From contig NZ_MWQY01000021.1 of NCBI RefSeq assembly GCF_002087085.1, positions 1 through 64,000 of the forward strand: DNA of 64,000 bases, read 5' to 3'. Each line of letters begins with the position of its first letter. Position 1 is the stretch's first letter. Below the pieces are notes generated by a model, which saw only the letters and a list, made by a program, of their open reading frames with translations, did no database searches and was not told the DNA's origin. Of the stretch, positions 26,757-34,391 are shown one piece after another. This stretch comes from Marispirochaeta aestuarii (GTDB lineage Bacteria; Spirochaetota; Spirochaetia; JC444; Marispirochaetaceae). Position numbers and translations under genes: made by a program.

Positions 26757-28805
26757 TTATTCAACAGCAGAATACTGTGAGCCCTTCCCGCCAGGCTGCT
26801 TTGAATTACCATTTTTCATCCAGCGGTCCAGAACCGCTGCTTGCCATATATTGGTGATAACAGTGTCTTTATCCTGCCCGCCCCCATTCTTGAAGTCTCC
26901 CAAAGTTTCCTTGAGACGTTCCTGGTTCATAAAATGCTTGGCATTATTCGAAAGATACTCTGTAAGACCAAGAATGCGGGAGCTTTCAAAACGCTTAAGC
27001 CCTTGCCGAAGAACATCAGCAAGATCCCCCTTACCTGAACGGGTCCTTATTTCCTCCGGAAGAATCCCCTTAAGGGACTCACGGAGTATATATCTGCTGA
27101 CTCCATTCCGCAGCTTGAGATGCGGGGGAACGGAAAGACAAAACTCTGCAAGTCGGGCATCGCAGAAAGGATGACGTACCTCTATATCATAATAGGAGGC
27201 CATTCTATCCAGGCATTCCAGCGTATAAGGAAGAGCACCGGAAGTCAGCCTGTCGTAATGACTCTGCCGGAGATGTGCAGGGAAACGGGATGATCGGTAA
27301 CGATTGTCTATCTCCTGGAGTTTATCTTTTACCCTGTACTTGGCTGCAAGCCCGACATCCATAATACCCGTGTCGAAAACGGAAGATTTTTTACCGTACG
27401 AAATCAACGCCTTAAGCCCGTGGTCTATCAGCAGCTGTTTTCGGGAATACCCGAATAATCGATGTATATGCCGAAGGGCATGAAAATATTTGATCCACTG
27501 TCCGGTTTTCGCAAGGTATTCCAGGTAAGGAATACCGTGGGCCTTGAGCATTCCTGTCTTCGAAGCATACGTGCGGCTGTTATCAAAGGCACGAACAACC
27601 GCCTCGCATTCTTCCGCAAAGATTTGCCAGGAACCGCTCTGAACGAGCTGCAGAAGAAAATCGATTCCGTGTGAGACCGTTGTGTCTCCGTCCTCTCCGT
27701 CGAGGATAATTTTTACCCCGTCATCCCTTGCTGCTCGATAAATATCCAGATGTATAAAATAATTCGCTCCGTAAAACGGCCCATCATGAAGCCATATCAT
27801 AGCGTCCAGGTCCGATAGAGGACTTCTCTGATCAGGGTGGACTTTCCTGCTCACGACCCCCTGGCGATCATGTAAAGCAGCGTCTATCCAATGGCGTTCG
27901 TCCGCGGAAGGTACACTATCGAAAACCGCTGAGTACGTAAAAAGCGGCAGCCGGCTCTGCTTTTCGAGAATATCACGGGAAGCACATGCAATGGATGAGG
28001 AATCGAGTCCTCCGCTCAGGGTGCAACCGATCTTCGATTTTCCCCGGAGCCGGTTTTCGACCGAACGGAGGAAGACGTCCTTAAACGCATCGAAATACTC
28101 TTTTTCAGAGGAGTATTCCGCTTCCCGGTACGGGTCGAGTTTCCAGTAGTGCTCTTTGTGAATAGACTCACGGGAAACAAGGACACGGTGTGCCGGCTCC
28201 AGGCGTTTTACACTCCGGTACATTGTTATTGTTTTGTCCCCAAGAAGAAGTTCAGGGAAAAAGTGTACGCATATTCGTTCTTCGTTTATATCCTCTGGGA
28301 CTTCCGTCAGAGCAATCAGTGCTTTGGGTTCAGACGCAAAGGCGAAAATATGGTCGGAACTATAAAGACACAAGGGCTTCACACCAAAATGGTCTCGGGC
28401 GCAGAACAGGGTTTTCGTGCGTATGTCCCAGACAGCAAATGTGAAATCACCATAGAAATGATCTACGCATGATGTACCCCACCGGCGGTATGCAGCAAGT
28501 ACAATCTGGCCATCAGTGACATTTGCACCAAAACATTCAGCGGGGTCTAAAGCTGCGGTTATTTCAGTCCGATTGTCCAGTCGAATATCTCCGACTAAAT
28601 ACAGGTTGTCATCTTTGAGAAGCGTGCCGCCAAAGGTCTCTTCGATGGAATTTGAAGAAAATCCAAAAGCGAAAGCTACGGGACCATCAGATATTGACTG
28701 GATACCCTTTCCACAGCGATGAGGCATGGACAGGATCATGTTCTCTACCGTTTCCGTCTGCGCAGGTCTGCCATCCCGGTAGAATAATCCTGCTATTCCG
28801 CTCAG
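26757..28805 (-). CDS. Lasso cyclase (C), asparagine-synthetase-like, probable CTG start
   Basis: This 682-residue AsnB homologue activates the core aspartate by adenylation and closes the macrolactam. The N-terminal half is a glutaminase-like domain without Cys2. The P-loop CTLSGGLDSSSIACAS lies around residue 264, followed by LDGEDGDTTVSHG and YRSSRFPAHLR. The first ATG in frame is 28739, but the 22 codons upstream encode SGIAGLFYRDGRPAQ, the conserved start of lasso cyclases. The codon before Ser is CTG at 28805-28803, with AAGGAG seven bases upstream. CTGA overlaps the B2 stop exactly as ATGA would. I therefore start the gene at CTG. Arm 2 of the inverted repeat lies in its last codons. 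Confidence 0.9.
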   Translation of the reverse strand: MSGIAGLFYRDGRPAQTETVENMILSMPHRCGKGIQSISDGPVAFAFGFSSNSIEETFGGTLLKDDNLYLVGDIRLDNRTEITAALDPAECFGANVTDGQIVLAAYRRWGTSCVDHFYGDFTFAVWDIRTKTLFCARDHFGVKPLCLYSSDHIFAFASEPKALIALTEVPEDINEERICVHFFPELLLGDKTITMYRSVKRLEPAHRVLVSRESIHKEHYWKLDPYREAEYSSEKEYFDAFKDVFLRSVENRLRGKSKIGCTLSGGLDSSSIACASRDILEKQSRLPLFTYSAVFDSVPSADERHWIDAALHDRQGVVSRKVHPDQRSPLSDLDAMIWLHDGPFYGANYFIHLDIYRAARDDGVKIILDGEDGDTTVSHGIDFLLQLVQSGSWQIFAEECEAVVRAFDNSRTYASKTGMLKAHGIPYLEYLAKTGQWIKYFHALRHIHRLFGYSRKQLLIDHGLKALISYGKKSSVFDTGIMDVGLAAKYRVKDKLQEIDNRYRSSRFPAHLRQSHYDRLTSGALPYTLECLDRMASYYDIEVRHPFCDARLAEFCLSVPPHLKLRNGVSRYILRESLKGILPEEIRTRSGKGDLADVLRQGLKRFESSRILGLTEYLSNNAKHFMNQERLKETLGDFKNGGGQDKDTVITNIWQAAVLDRWMKNGNSKQPGGKGSQYSAVE

Positions 28806-29269
28806 AACAGTACTCCTTCGATTCCCTCGAACAATTTGAAATCCTTAATGCCGGGGATATCTCCAACTACTATTTTCCCGTCCGATTCAAGCCAGGCGTG
28901 GGCGGTAAAATCCGATCCACTTGAACGAACGGCACCTATACGGAGAACCGTGTTATAGCCATAACGGGCAAAAAGGATTCGGCCGGCCAGGGCTTTTGGC
29001 AGACAGTCACAGTTTCCATGAAATATACCGGAACAGCGTTCAACAGCAAGACTAATATCATCTGCAGAAATCTTCACATTGCTGACGGATTTTCTTTTTT
29101 CTGCCAATTTGTTGACATTGGAAAGAACAGTTTTAAAAGGTTTTTTCCTGAGAGACTTCCGGACCCGACTAAGCCACAACCAGGAACTAAGAAATAAGTA
29201 TTTTTCCGCCGAAGTAAGCAGGAAAAATTTTTTAAACCTTTCGATCGACAATTTCAATAAGACCTTCAT
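28802..29269 (-). CDS. Lasso leader peptidase (B2), transglutaminase-like
   Basis: The 155-residue protein has the transglutaminase-like cysteine protease fold of split lasso B2 proteins. Cys lies in GNCDCLPKAL (about residue 88), His in TAHAWLESDG (about 123) and Asp in IVVGDIPG (about 137). It removes the leader so that the Gly1 amine is free for ring closure. It needs the B1 protein to present the leader, and the two genes overlap by 38 bases. ATG 29269 has AAGG close to it. A TTG five codons in with a better-spaced ribosome site is an alternative. Confidence 0.9.
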   Translation of the reverse strand: MKVLLKLSIERFKKFFLLTSAEKYLFLSSWLWLSRVRKSLRKKPFKTVLSNVNKLAEKRKSVSNVKISADDISLAVERCSGIFHGNCDCLPKALAGRILFARYGYNTVLRIGAVRSSGSDFTAHAWLESDGKIVVGDIPGIKDFKLFEGIEGVLF

Positions 29270-29516
29270 CCTTGAGTTTTTCCAGTAAAGCCTGGATATC
29301 TGGTGAACAAACTTTTAAACTAACGTCAAATTCCTCAGTAACTGCATCACAAAGGTTGCGCACAAGCACCGGAGTGGTCATGAGTTTCCACACGAATGCA
29401 CCAACCTCGTTAAGTCCAAAATAGATGCCCCTCTCGACATGCATTAAAACGGCCTCGCCATCCAGCTGTGTGGCTAAAACACCATCGTGTGCCTTTACTT
29501 TCGTTTCCAAATCCAT
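29232..29516 (-). CDS. Lasso RRE / PqqD-like leader-binding protein (B1)
   Basis: The 94-residue protein has the PqqD/RRE winged-helix pattern (VLATQLDGEAVLMHVERGIYFGLNE, then GAFVWKLM and a helix ending in LKDEGLIEIVD). It binds the leader through its Tyr/Pro/Leu motif and delivers it to B2 and C. It is the first gene of the lasso operon on the minus strand. The ribosome site is weak (AAGG before a run of A), so it may be expressed below the precursor. Confidence 0.9.
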   Translation of the reverse strand: MDLETKVKAHDGVLATQLDGEAVLMHVERGIYFGLNEVGAFVWKLMTTPVLVRNLCDAVTEEFDVSLKVCSPDIQALLEKLKDEGLIEIVDRKV

Positions 29517-29766
29517 TTTTAAACCTTTTTTTAAGATTAATAGTCCTGAAGAATCCCTTCCATTATGGTTCTATCCATAGAGCTCCAGAACGCTGTAAAT
29601 CAACTTCATTCCTCACATAGAACACAGACAAATATCATCGATTTTTCAATCGACGTTTTGTCGTATTCTCTGAGGAAAATCGTCCGACCTTCCGATGCCG
29701 CCGAAACAGGCTATCCAGGCCATTATGTAAGGTACATACAACGGGAAGTCCTATCCCGCAGTATGC
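29517..29766. other. Gene-free stretch upstream of the lasso operon
   Basis: Between the barrel gene and the lasso B1 gene there are 250 bases with no credible gene on either strand. A short inverted repeat (TCGAT, loop, ATCGA) lies near 29638-29655. On the minus strand a weak promoter-like pair, TTGATT and TATGGA 18 bases apart, is about 80 bases upstream of B1. Neither is strong. If the lasso operon has its own promoter it should be here. Confidence 0.35.
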
Positions 29767-30474
29767 TTATAATTCAAAAACAACTCCGGTTCTGATTGTC
29801 ACACTAAAATCCATCTTGTCAGTCATTACCGGCTCGCCACCGATATAGAATGTCCGGCCTTGGGGGCTCTTTTTCATTGCTGTCAGGTTGCCGCCGTATT
29901 TGAGAAGCGTTTCTCTTTCCGGAGCGATCTCACGCCCCTCCTCGGTTTCAAGACCGGTTAACTGGATGGTGTAATTATAATTCCGGTAGCCACCAAAGAT
30001 ACCGAAACGCAGGTGAAAAGAGTCACTGAGGGCAAAGTCTCTGAGTAGTTGAAGCTGGATATTATAGCCATGACCTTCGGTTTGCAGGTCATTATCCTCG
30101 AAGTAACTGCTATCAAGAATCGAATAGCCATAGCTTCCTGACAATTCCAGGGAGACCGGGGAGAAGTTCTCCTGTTTTACAAGTACAATCCCGTAGAAAA
30201 TCCCGATGTTGGTTTCGGTTGAGGATTGGGACTCGATCTCATCCATATTGACAGAGAATACCGCGCCCACATCGAGGACTCCGCCGATTGAATACCCAAG
30301 ACGACCTCCAACATCTTTAAGGCTTCCGTCGTCGTTCAATGAAGATTCAATGTTAAACAGAGCTGCGTTGATCCCGCTACGGGTATAACTGCTCTGAGCA
30401 CAGACCGGAACGCTTATTCCCAGAAGCAGTAAAATAAGGAGCCATATTCTTTTGTGAGCAGTTTTTTTATACAT
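29767..30474 (-). CDS. Outer-membrane beta-barrel protein
   Basis: From ATG 30474 (GGAAAGGG upstream) the 235-residue protein has a signal peptide (IWLLILLLLGISVPVCAQ) and alternating beta-strands (SLELSGSYGYSILDSSYF, FHLRFGIFGGYRNYNYTI), ending in the aromatic-hydrophobic TIRTGVVFEL expected for the outer-membrane insertion signal. It lies downstream of the NadE-like gene in the same orientation and upstream of the lasso genes. It is not similar to the barrel at 19.7 kb. Function unknown; possibly glycan or peptide passage through the outer membrane. Confidence 0.7.
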   Translation of the reverse strand: MYKKTAHKRIWLLILLLLGISVPVCAQSSYTRSGINAALFNIESSLNDDGSLKDVGGRLGYSIGGVLDVGAVFSVNMDEIESQSSTETNIGIFYGIVLVKQENFSPVSLELSGSYGYSILDSSYFEDNDLQTEGHGYNIQLQLLRDFALSDSFHLRFGIFGGYRNYNYTIQLTGLETEEGREIAPERETLLKYGGNLTAMKKSPQGRTFYIGGEPVMTDKMDFSVTIRTGVVFEL

Positions 30475-30490
30475 TGAACCCTTTCCTTTT

Positions 30491-31489
30491 TTACAGCACG
30501 TTTTCAACAAGCTGCGGAGCCATATGCAGGTAGGAAGTTGTCCTCCGCTTCTGTTCTATATCCGCGTAGACCCGTTCCAGCTGTTCGAGATTTATGCCGG
30601 CGGCGGAAGCAACCTGTTCCCGGGGAATACCCTTGTTTTTTCCGTACAGGCACAGATCCATCTTTTTGTAGGAGAGGGAAAAATAGAACTCCTCCTGGGA
30701 CTGGGGCAGGGAGTACGTATCCGTTGTAGGCGGTCTGCTGCGGATCTTCTCCGGTACACCGAGGTACTCCGCAAGCTGATACACCTGACTCTTGTACAGG
30801 TGGGCTATGGGTTTTATATCCGCCGCTCCGTCGCCAAGCTTGACGAAAAATCCCTGGTCGTATTCCAGGCGGTTCGGGGTGCCCGTAACCGCATAATTCA
30901 GCCGGTCCGCATGATAGTACTCGAACATCTTGCGCACCCGCTGTTTAAAGTTTGTTGCCGCCACAATCTCCAGGTAGGACTTATGGTCCAGACGCTTTTT
31001 TATTTCCCTGCCCTCCGGCGAAACAGCTACAAGGGAAAACAAACGTAACTGGCCGCTTTCCAGAACTCCGGGAAGTACAATCTTTGCCCGCCATCCCGGT
31101 CCATATTCCGGAATAAGTCTGCGGTAGGCCGCCTCTTGTCGGGCATAGCACCCCAAGGCAGTAAGAACTTCGGTTATATCCTGGTGCCCCGCCTCTATGC
31201 CGAAGTGCCCTGCTACCAGTCCGCTTAATTCCAGGGTATCCTCCGAGGAGTGTTGCTCCGGCATCTGCAGGCCGAAGACCTTATCCGGCCCCAGGGCCCT
31301 GACGCACAATGCTGCGACTGTGCTGCTGTCTATGCCGCCGGAAAGGGCTACCACTACACCCTGACGCTTCATTTTTAAGGCGATGGTCTCCTGAATCCAT
31401 CGACAGATACGTTCAACCTCAGCTGACGCATCAATCTCCAGGCTCTTCAGATTAAACACAGACTCAACTGTTCGCACCGGCCTCTCCAT
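30491..31489 (-). CDS. NadE-like ATP-pyrophosphatase amide ligase
   Basis: The 332-residue protein has the NH3-dependent NAD synthase fold: P-loop ALSGGIDSSTVAALC (about 45-59), TGTPNRLEYDQGFFVKLGDG and PIAHLYKSQVYQLAEYLGVP. It could be the cell's NAD synthase. However, its gene overlaps that of an acyl carrier protein by 26 bases and sits in a polysaccharide locus, which suggests amidation of a carrier-bound or sugar acid instead. No glutaminase domain is attached. Which substrate it uses cannot be read from the sequence. Confidence 0.75.
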   Translation of the reverse strand: MERPVRTVESVFNLKSLEIDASAEVERICRWIQETIALKMKRQGVVVALSGGIDSSTVAALCVRALGPDKVFGLQMPEQHSSEDTLELSGLVAGHFGIEAGHQDITEVLTALGCYARQEAAYRRLIPEYGPGWRAKIVLPGVLESGQLRLFSLVAVSPEGREIKKRLDHKSYLEIVAATNFKQRVRKMFEYYHADRLNYAVTGTPNRLEYDQGFFVKLGDGAADIKPIAHLYKSQVYQLAEYLGVPEKIRSRPPTTDTYSLPQSQEEFYFSLSYKKMDLCLYGKNKGIPREQVASAAGINLEQLERVYADIEQKRRTTSYLHMAPQLVENVL

Positions 31490-31754
31490 TCAGCTTTCTC
31501 CGTACAAAGGCGTCCACCGCGTTTACCGAATCCAGGTTTTCCGGGACCAGCTCATCGTCTTCTATGCTTATTGCATAGGTATCTTCCAGGTAACCTATCA
31601 GTTCAAGGATTCCGGTTGAGTCAATTATTCCTCTTTCAAGGAAGGAGTCATTGTTATCAAAATTCAAACCATCCTGACCAAACATGAAATTGGTGACAAT
31701 GAACTCCTTAAGAGCATTTTTTACCTCATTAGATTTAACCACGATATCAGACAT
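31464..31754 (-). CDS. Acyl carrier protein with intact phosphopantetheine serine
   Basis: This 96-residue protein has the carrier fold with the modification site GIIDSTGILELIGYLEDTYAI; the serine of DS(T) is the 4'-phosphopantetheine acceptor. GAGGGAG precedes the ATG. Its gene overlaps the NadE-like gene, and a phosphopantetheinyl transferase and an acyl-CoA ligase are encoded at 36.5-38.4 kb. A role as carrier of a small acyl or amino-acyl group for sugar decoration is inferred. Confidence 0.85.
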   Translation of the reverse strand: MSDIVVKSNEVKNALKEFIVTNFMFGQDGLNFDNNDSFLERGIIDSTGILELIGYLEDTYAISIEDDELVPENLDSVNAVDAFVRRKLNGEAGANS

Positions 31755-31779
31755 TTACTATCTCCCTCTATTTATTAAT

Positions 31780-32928
31780 TTATTCATACACCTTTTGTTC
31801 ACCAAAAAAACGGCGGGCCACACTTTCACCGACCATTGCAATAACCGCCGGCAGGGTAAGAAGAATGATTTTCAGATCCAGTGCCAGGGTCATTTTCCGG
31901 GAATAGGCAATATCCAGAGCAATCATCTCACGGAAGGTCAGCTTGTTCTTGCCGCTCACCTGCCACAGCCCGGTCAAACCGGGAACGATATTAAAGCGGT
32001 GGGCGTGCCAGCGAAGATAACTTTCCGCTTCGTAGGGAATGCAGGGCCGGGGACCTACAAGACTCATCTGGCCCCGTAAAATGTTTATCAGCTGGGGCAG
32101 TTCATCTATACAGGCCTTCCGCAGTATCCGGCCGCCGGGAATTATTCTCGGGTCCTGTGCATCCAGCTTTTCCATAGGTACGTCACTCTGGGTTATAAAG
32201 TTTGTAGCGTGCTGGGAGTGAATACCCTGATCGTTATTGACATGCATGGTCCGGAATTTAAGAAAGGTAAAATTCTGCCCCTTGTACCCTACCCGCACGG
32301 ACTTATAGAAAACCGGTCCCGGGGAAACTATTTTTATATAAAGCGCAACAAGAGCAAGCAGAGGTGCAAGAACAACGAGACCAAAGAGGGACCCGAATAT
32401 ATCCAGCAGACGCTTCCAGGCCGGCATGTTTCTGCTCAACCTTTTAATCAAGCGAGTGTCGATTCGGAGCTTGTTATTTTTATAGATCCCGGTCTCGTCG
32501 GCATTGTTGCCGCTCTCGTTATGGTGTTTCTCATCGGGATATCGGAATACCGCCAATGTATAGTGCGGGTAGGTGCCGTTCTGATATCTGGAATCCAGAA
32601 TACTCTTAACTTTATTTGCAAACAGATTTGCCCCTTCGATTTCCGTTGCGGTCAGCAGAACACAGAGGCTTGTTTCATCGTACCAGCCAAGGTGATCAAT
32701 AAGGCGGGTGCAGTTTTTCAACACCTCAATTAGACTTTTTATCTTATCCGCACCCCCTTTTTCTTCCGGGGTTAAAAGTAGCCCGGAAAAACAGCCGCCC
32801 TCCCGGTCTACCCTGCTGCGTTCATATTGCAGTATCCGGTCCATGGCGTCTTGAGAATAGATTCCATATTTTCCCAGGTCTTTGGTTAACGACGGACTCC
32901 ATAAGGTTCCCACTTTTACTCTTCTCAT
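31780..32928 (-). CDS. Initiating sugar transferase with N-terminal degenerate GGDEF-like domain
   Basis: Residues about 165-382 form a bacterial polyprenyl-phosphate sugar-1-phosphate transferase (PF02397 type): a membrane helix (LLDIFGSLFGLVVLAPLLALVAL), VRVGYKGQNFTFLKFRTM, DELPQLINILRGQMSLVGPRPCIPYE and GLTGLWQVSGKNKL. The first 140 residues are not the usual membrane domain of WbaP or a PssY start but resemble a diguanylate-cyclase fold. HLGWYDETSLCVLLTAT occupies the place of the RxGGDEF strand, so it is catalytically dead. It probably starts the lipid-linked repeat unit under control of a nucleotide signal. AAGGGGGG precedes the ATG. Confidence 0.85.
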   Translation of the reverse strand: MRRVKVGTLWSPSLTKDLGKYGIYSQDAMDRILQYERSRVDREGGCFSGLLLTPEEKGGADKIKSLIEVLKNCTRLIDHLGWYDETSLCVLLTATEIEGANLFANKVKSILDSRYQNGTYPHYTLAVFRYPDEKHHNESGNNADETGIYKNNKLRIDTRLIKRLSRNMPAWKRLLDIFGSLFGLVVLAPLLALVALYIKIVSPGPVFYKSVRVGYKGQNFTFLKFRTMHVNNDQGIHSQHATNFITQSDVPMEKLDAQDPRIIPGGRILRKACIDELPQLINILRGQMSLVGPRPCIPYEAESYLRWHAHRFNIVPGLTGLWQVSGKNKLTFREMIALDIAYSRKMTLALDLKIILLTLPAVIAMVGESVARRFFGEQKVYE

Positions 32929-32943
32929 ACTAATGCCCCCCTT

Positions 32944-33312
32944 TCAGGCATCTTCTTTTAAATCCTCTGCCGGGGGAGTGTCGATGTCTCCCATGCTCGG
33001 CAGAATGGTATAGCGCTTGTCGAAACTGATTCCAACGCCCCCCTGCTCAATCCTGATGACTTCTCCTCTTACCTTTACACAAACTTGTTCGTGAAGCTTG
33101 AAAAACTCCTGAAGTTTGTTAATGGAGAGGTAAAGTTCGATCTCCACCCGGCGTCCCAGCTCAAGGGGTTGCTTCATCTTCAGGAAAGTACCTTGAGATG
33201 AGACGTCCCGAGTGTAGGCTTGAAACCCCTTTAAACCACGATGACTGTTAGCAACCTTCACCACGGCAGGAACGACAAGATCGTATCTCGTCATACCACG
33301 TTTTTCTTCCAT
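32944..33312 (-). CDS. PilZ-domain c-di-GMP-binding protein
   Basis: From ATG 33312 (GGAAG upstream) the 122-residue protein has the two c-di-GMP-binding signatures of PilZ domains: RxxxR (RGMTR, near residue 5) and DxSxxG (DVSSQG, about residue 38). It is otherwise a single small beta-barrel. It is encoded directly upstream of the sugar transferase and downstream of the VpsT-like regulator, in the same direction, so c-di-GMP probably controls polysaccharide production post-translationally. A longer frame to 33375 lacks a ribosome site. Confidence 0.85.
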   Translation of the reverse strand: MEEKRGMTRYDLVVPAVVKVANSHRGLKGFQAYTRDVSSQGTFLKMKQPLELGRRVEIELYLSINKLQEFFKLHEQVCVKVRGEVIRIEQGGVGISFDKRYTILPSMGDIDTPPAEDLKEDA

Positions 33313-33463
33313 AACTTTCTTCCGTGGAATAAGTGTACGCCTCTGATAAGAGAGATGTAAATAATGCGGACTCATGATTTTTTGAAGAAAAAAAAGCTGC
33401 TTTATTTAAATATCAGGTACTAGTCTTTTTACAGAGAGGTAACAATTGCGCACTAGTCATGTT

Positions 33464-34132
33464 TTATAAATTTCGTGCCGCCCAAAGAGCGGCCTGAAGT
33501 CGGTTGGAGACCTGTATCTTTTTATAGATATTGTACATGTGGGTTTTAACAGTGTTTACGCTTATGCATAATCTGTCGCCGATCTCTTCGTTACCGACGC
33601 CGGCACTCATAAGAGAGAGAATCTGCTGTTCCCGCTGGGTCAACTGAACAGCCTGGCCTGCATCTTTCTTGTGCCCCTCGACATGGTTCATTATATACCG
33701 CAGCAGTATCTGACGGCTGATCCATACCTCTCCCTCAAAGATTGCATTTACCCCTTTAAGAAAGAGCTCCATACTGTCGTCGGTGTAAAAAAATCCCCGT
33801 ACTCTTTTGGTTAGGGCCTTTACCTCGGATTCAGAATAGTCTGAAAGATTATAAAACGCTATCAGATGGTTATTTAGCTGCGGATTGTCAATTACACTTC
33901 GTGTCACAGTCTCGATGTCTGCGTCCTTACAATCGATAAGAAACAGAAAGCTGCTCTCCCCGGAGGAAAGAGTATCCGGGTTGAACCTGGAGCCCTCAGG
34001 GAAATTATTCAGGGAATGACTGTAGATCGTGCAGTCGACATCCAGCTCTTTTTTTATGGAATACACCAACATCTGGTTACTGAGATTGTCGGCACTCATT
34101 AAAACAATCTGTCGGCCGCTCGGACTATCCAT
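33464..34132 (-). CDS. LuxR-family regulator, VpsT/CsgD-like
   Basis: The 222-residue protein has a receiver-like N-terminal domain without the standard phospho-acceptor pattern and a C-terminal HTH (LTQREQQILSLMSAGVGNEEIGDRL, ISVNTVKTHMYNIYKKI). Between them lies VWISRQILLRYI; WISR matches the W-[FLM]-[TS]-R c-di-GMP-binding motif of VpsT apart from Ile at the second position. It likely activates the polysaccharide genes downstream. Two copies of ATACGCAATA upstream of its start may be its operators. Confidence 0.8.
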   Translation of the reverse strand: MDSPSGRQIVLMSADNLSNQMLVYSIKKELDVDCTIYSHSLNNFPEGSRFNPDTLSSGESSFLFLIDCKDADIETVTRSVIDNPQLNNHLIAFYNLSDYSESEVKALTKRVRGFFYTDDSMELFLKGVNAIFEGEVWISRQILLRYIMNHVEGHKKDAGQAVQLTQREQQILSLMSAGVGNEEIGDRLCISVNTVKTHMYNIYKKIQVSNRLQAALWAARNL

Positions 34133-34165
34133 GCTGAAACACCTTATTAAAAAGCAACATTGTTA

Positions 34166-34206
34166 ATACGCAATACCCTTGTATAGTAATGATAATATAC
34201 GCAATA
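34166..34206. promoter_or_regulatory. Two direct ATACGCAATA repeats upstream of the LuxR gene
   Basis: The decamer ATACGCAATA occurs at 34166-34175 and at 34197-34206, 31 bases apart, that is about three helical turns. They lie 34-74 bases upstream of the VpsT-like gene's start on its minus strand and also upstream of the divergently transcribed carrier-like gene. This arrangement suits an operator for a dimeric regulator, possibly the LuxR protein itself. Confidence 0.5.
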
Positions 34207-34391
34207 TAAATAGTAAAGAGCACTAATAGCTTTGAATTACTATTTCCAGAATTGTGCTCAACTTGTCCTAGACCTGGTGAAAGGAAAATAGCACTAACGA
34301 TAGTATCGCCCGGAAAACTCTCGCAAAAGGCACATCCTATGATATAGTTTTGAATGTATATGAAAGTGAAGATAGAAATTGGAAAAAGCCG

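Larger units (their letters stand above)
26516..26799. repeat. 25-bp inverted repeat bracketing the lasso precursor gene
   Basis: Arm 1 is 26516-26540 on the plus strand and arm 2 is 26775-26799. The reverse complement of arm 2 matches arm 1 at 24 of 25 positions, with the 20 innermost bases identical (ctggcgggaagggctcacag); the mismatch is the fifth base. Similarity stops at the inner edge. The 234-bp interval holds the whole precursor gene. Arm 2 lies inside the cyclase gene, encoding its KQPGGKGSQ tail. Arm 1 lies between the precursor and kinase genes. As RNA, the arms could pair into a long stem with the precursor message as the loop. As DNA, they could allow inversion. There is no U-run, so it is not an ordinary terminator. 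Confidence 0.85.
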
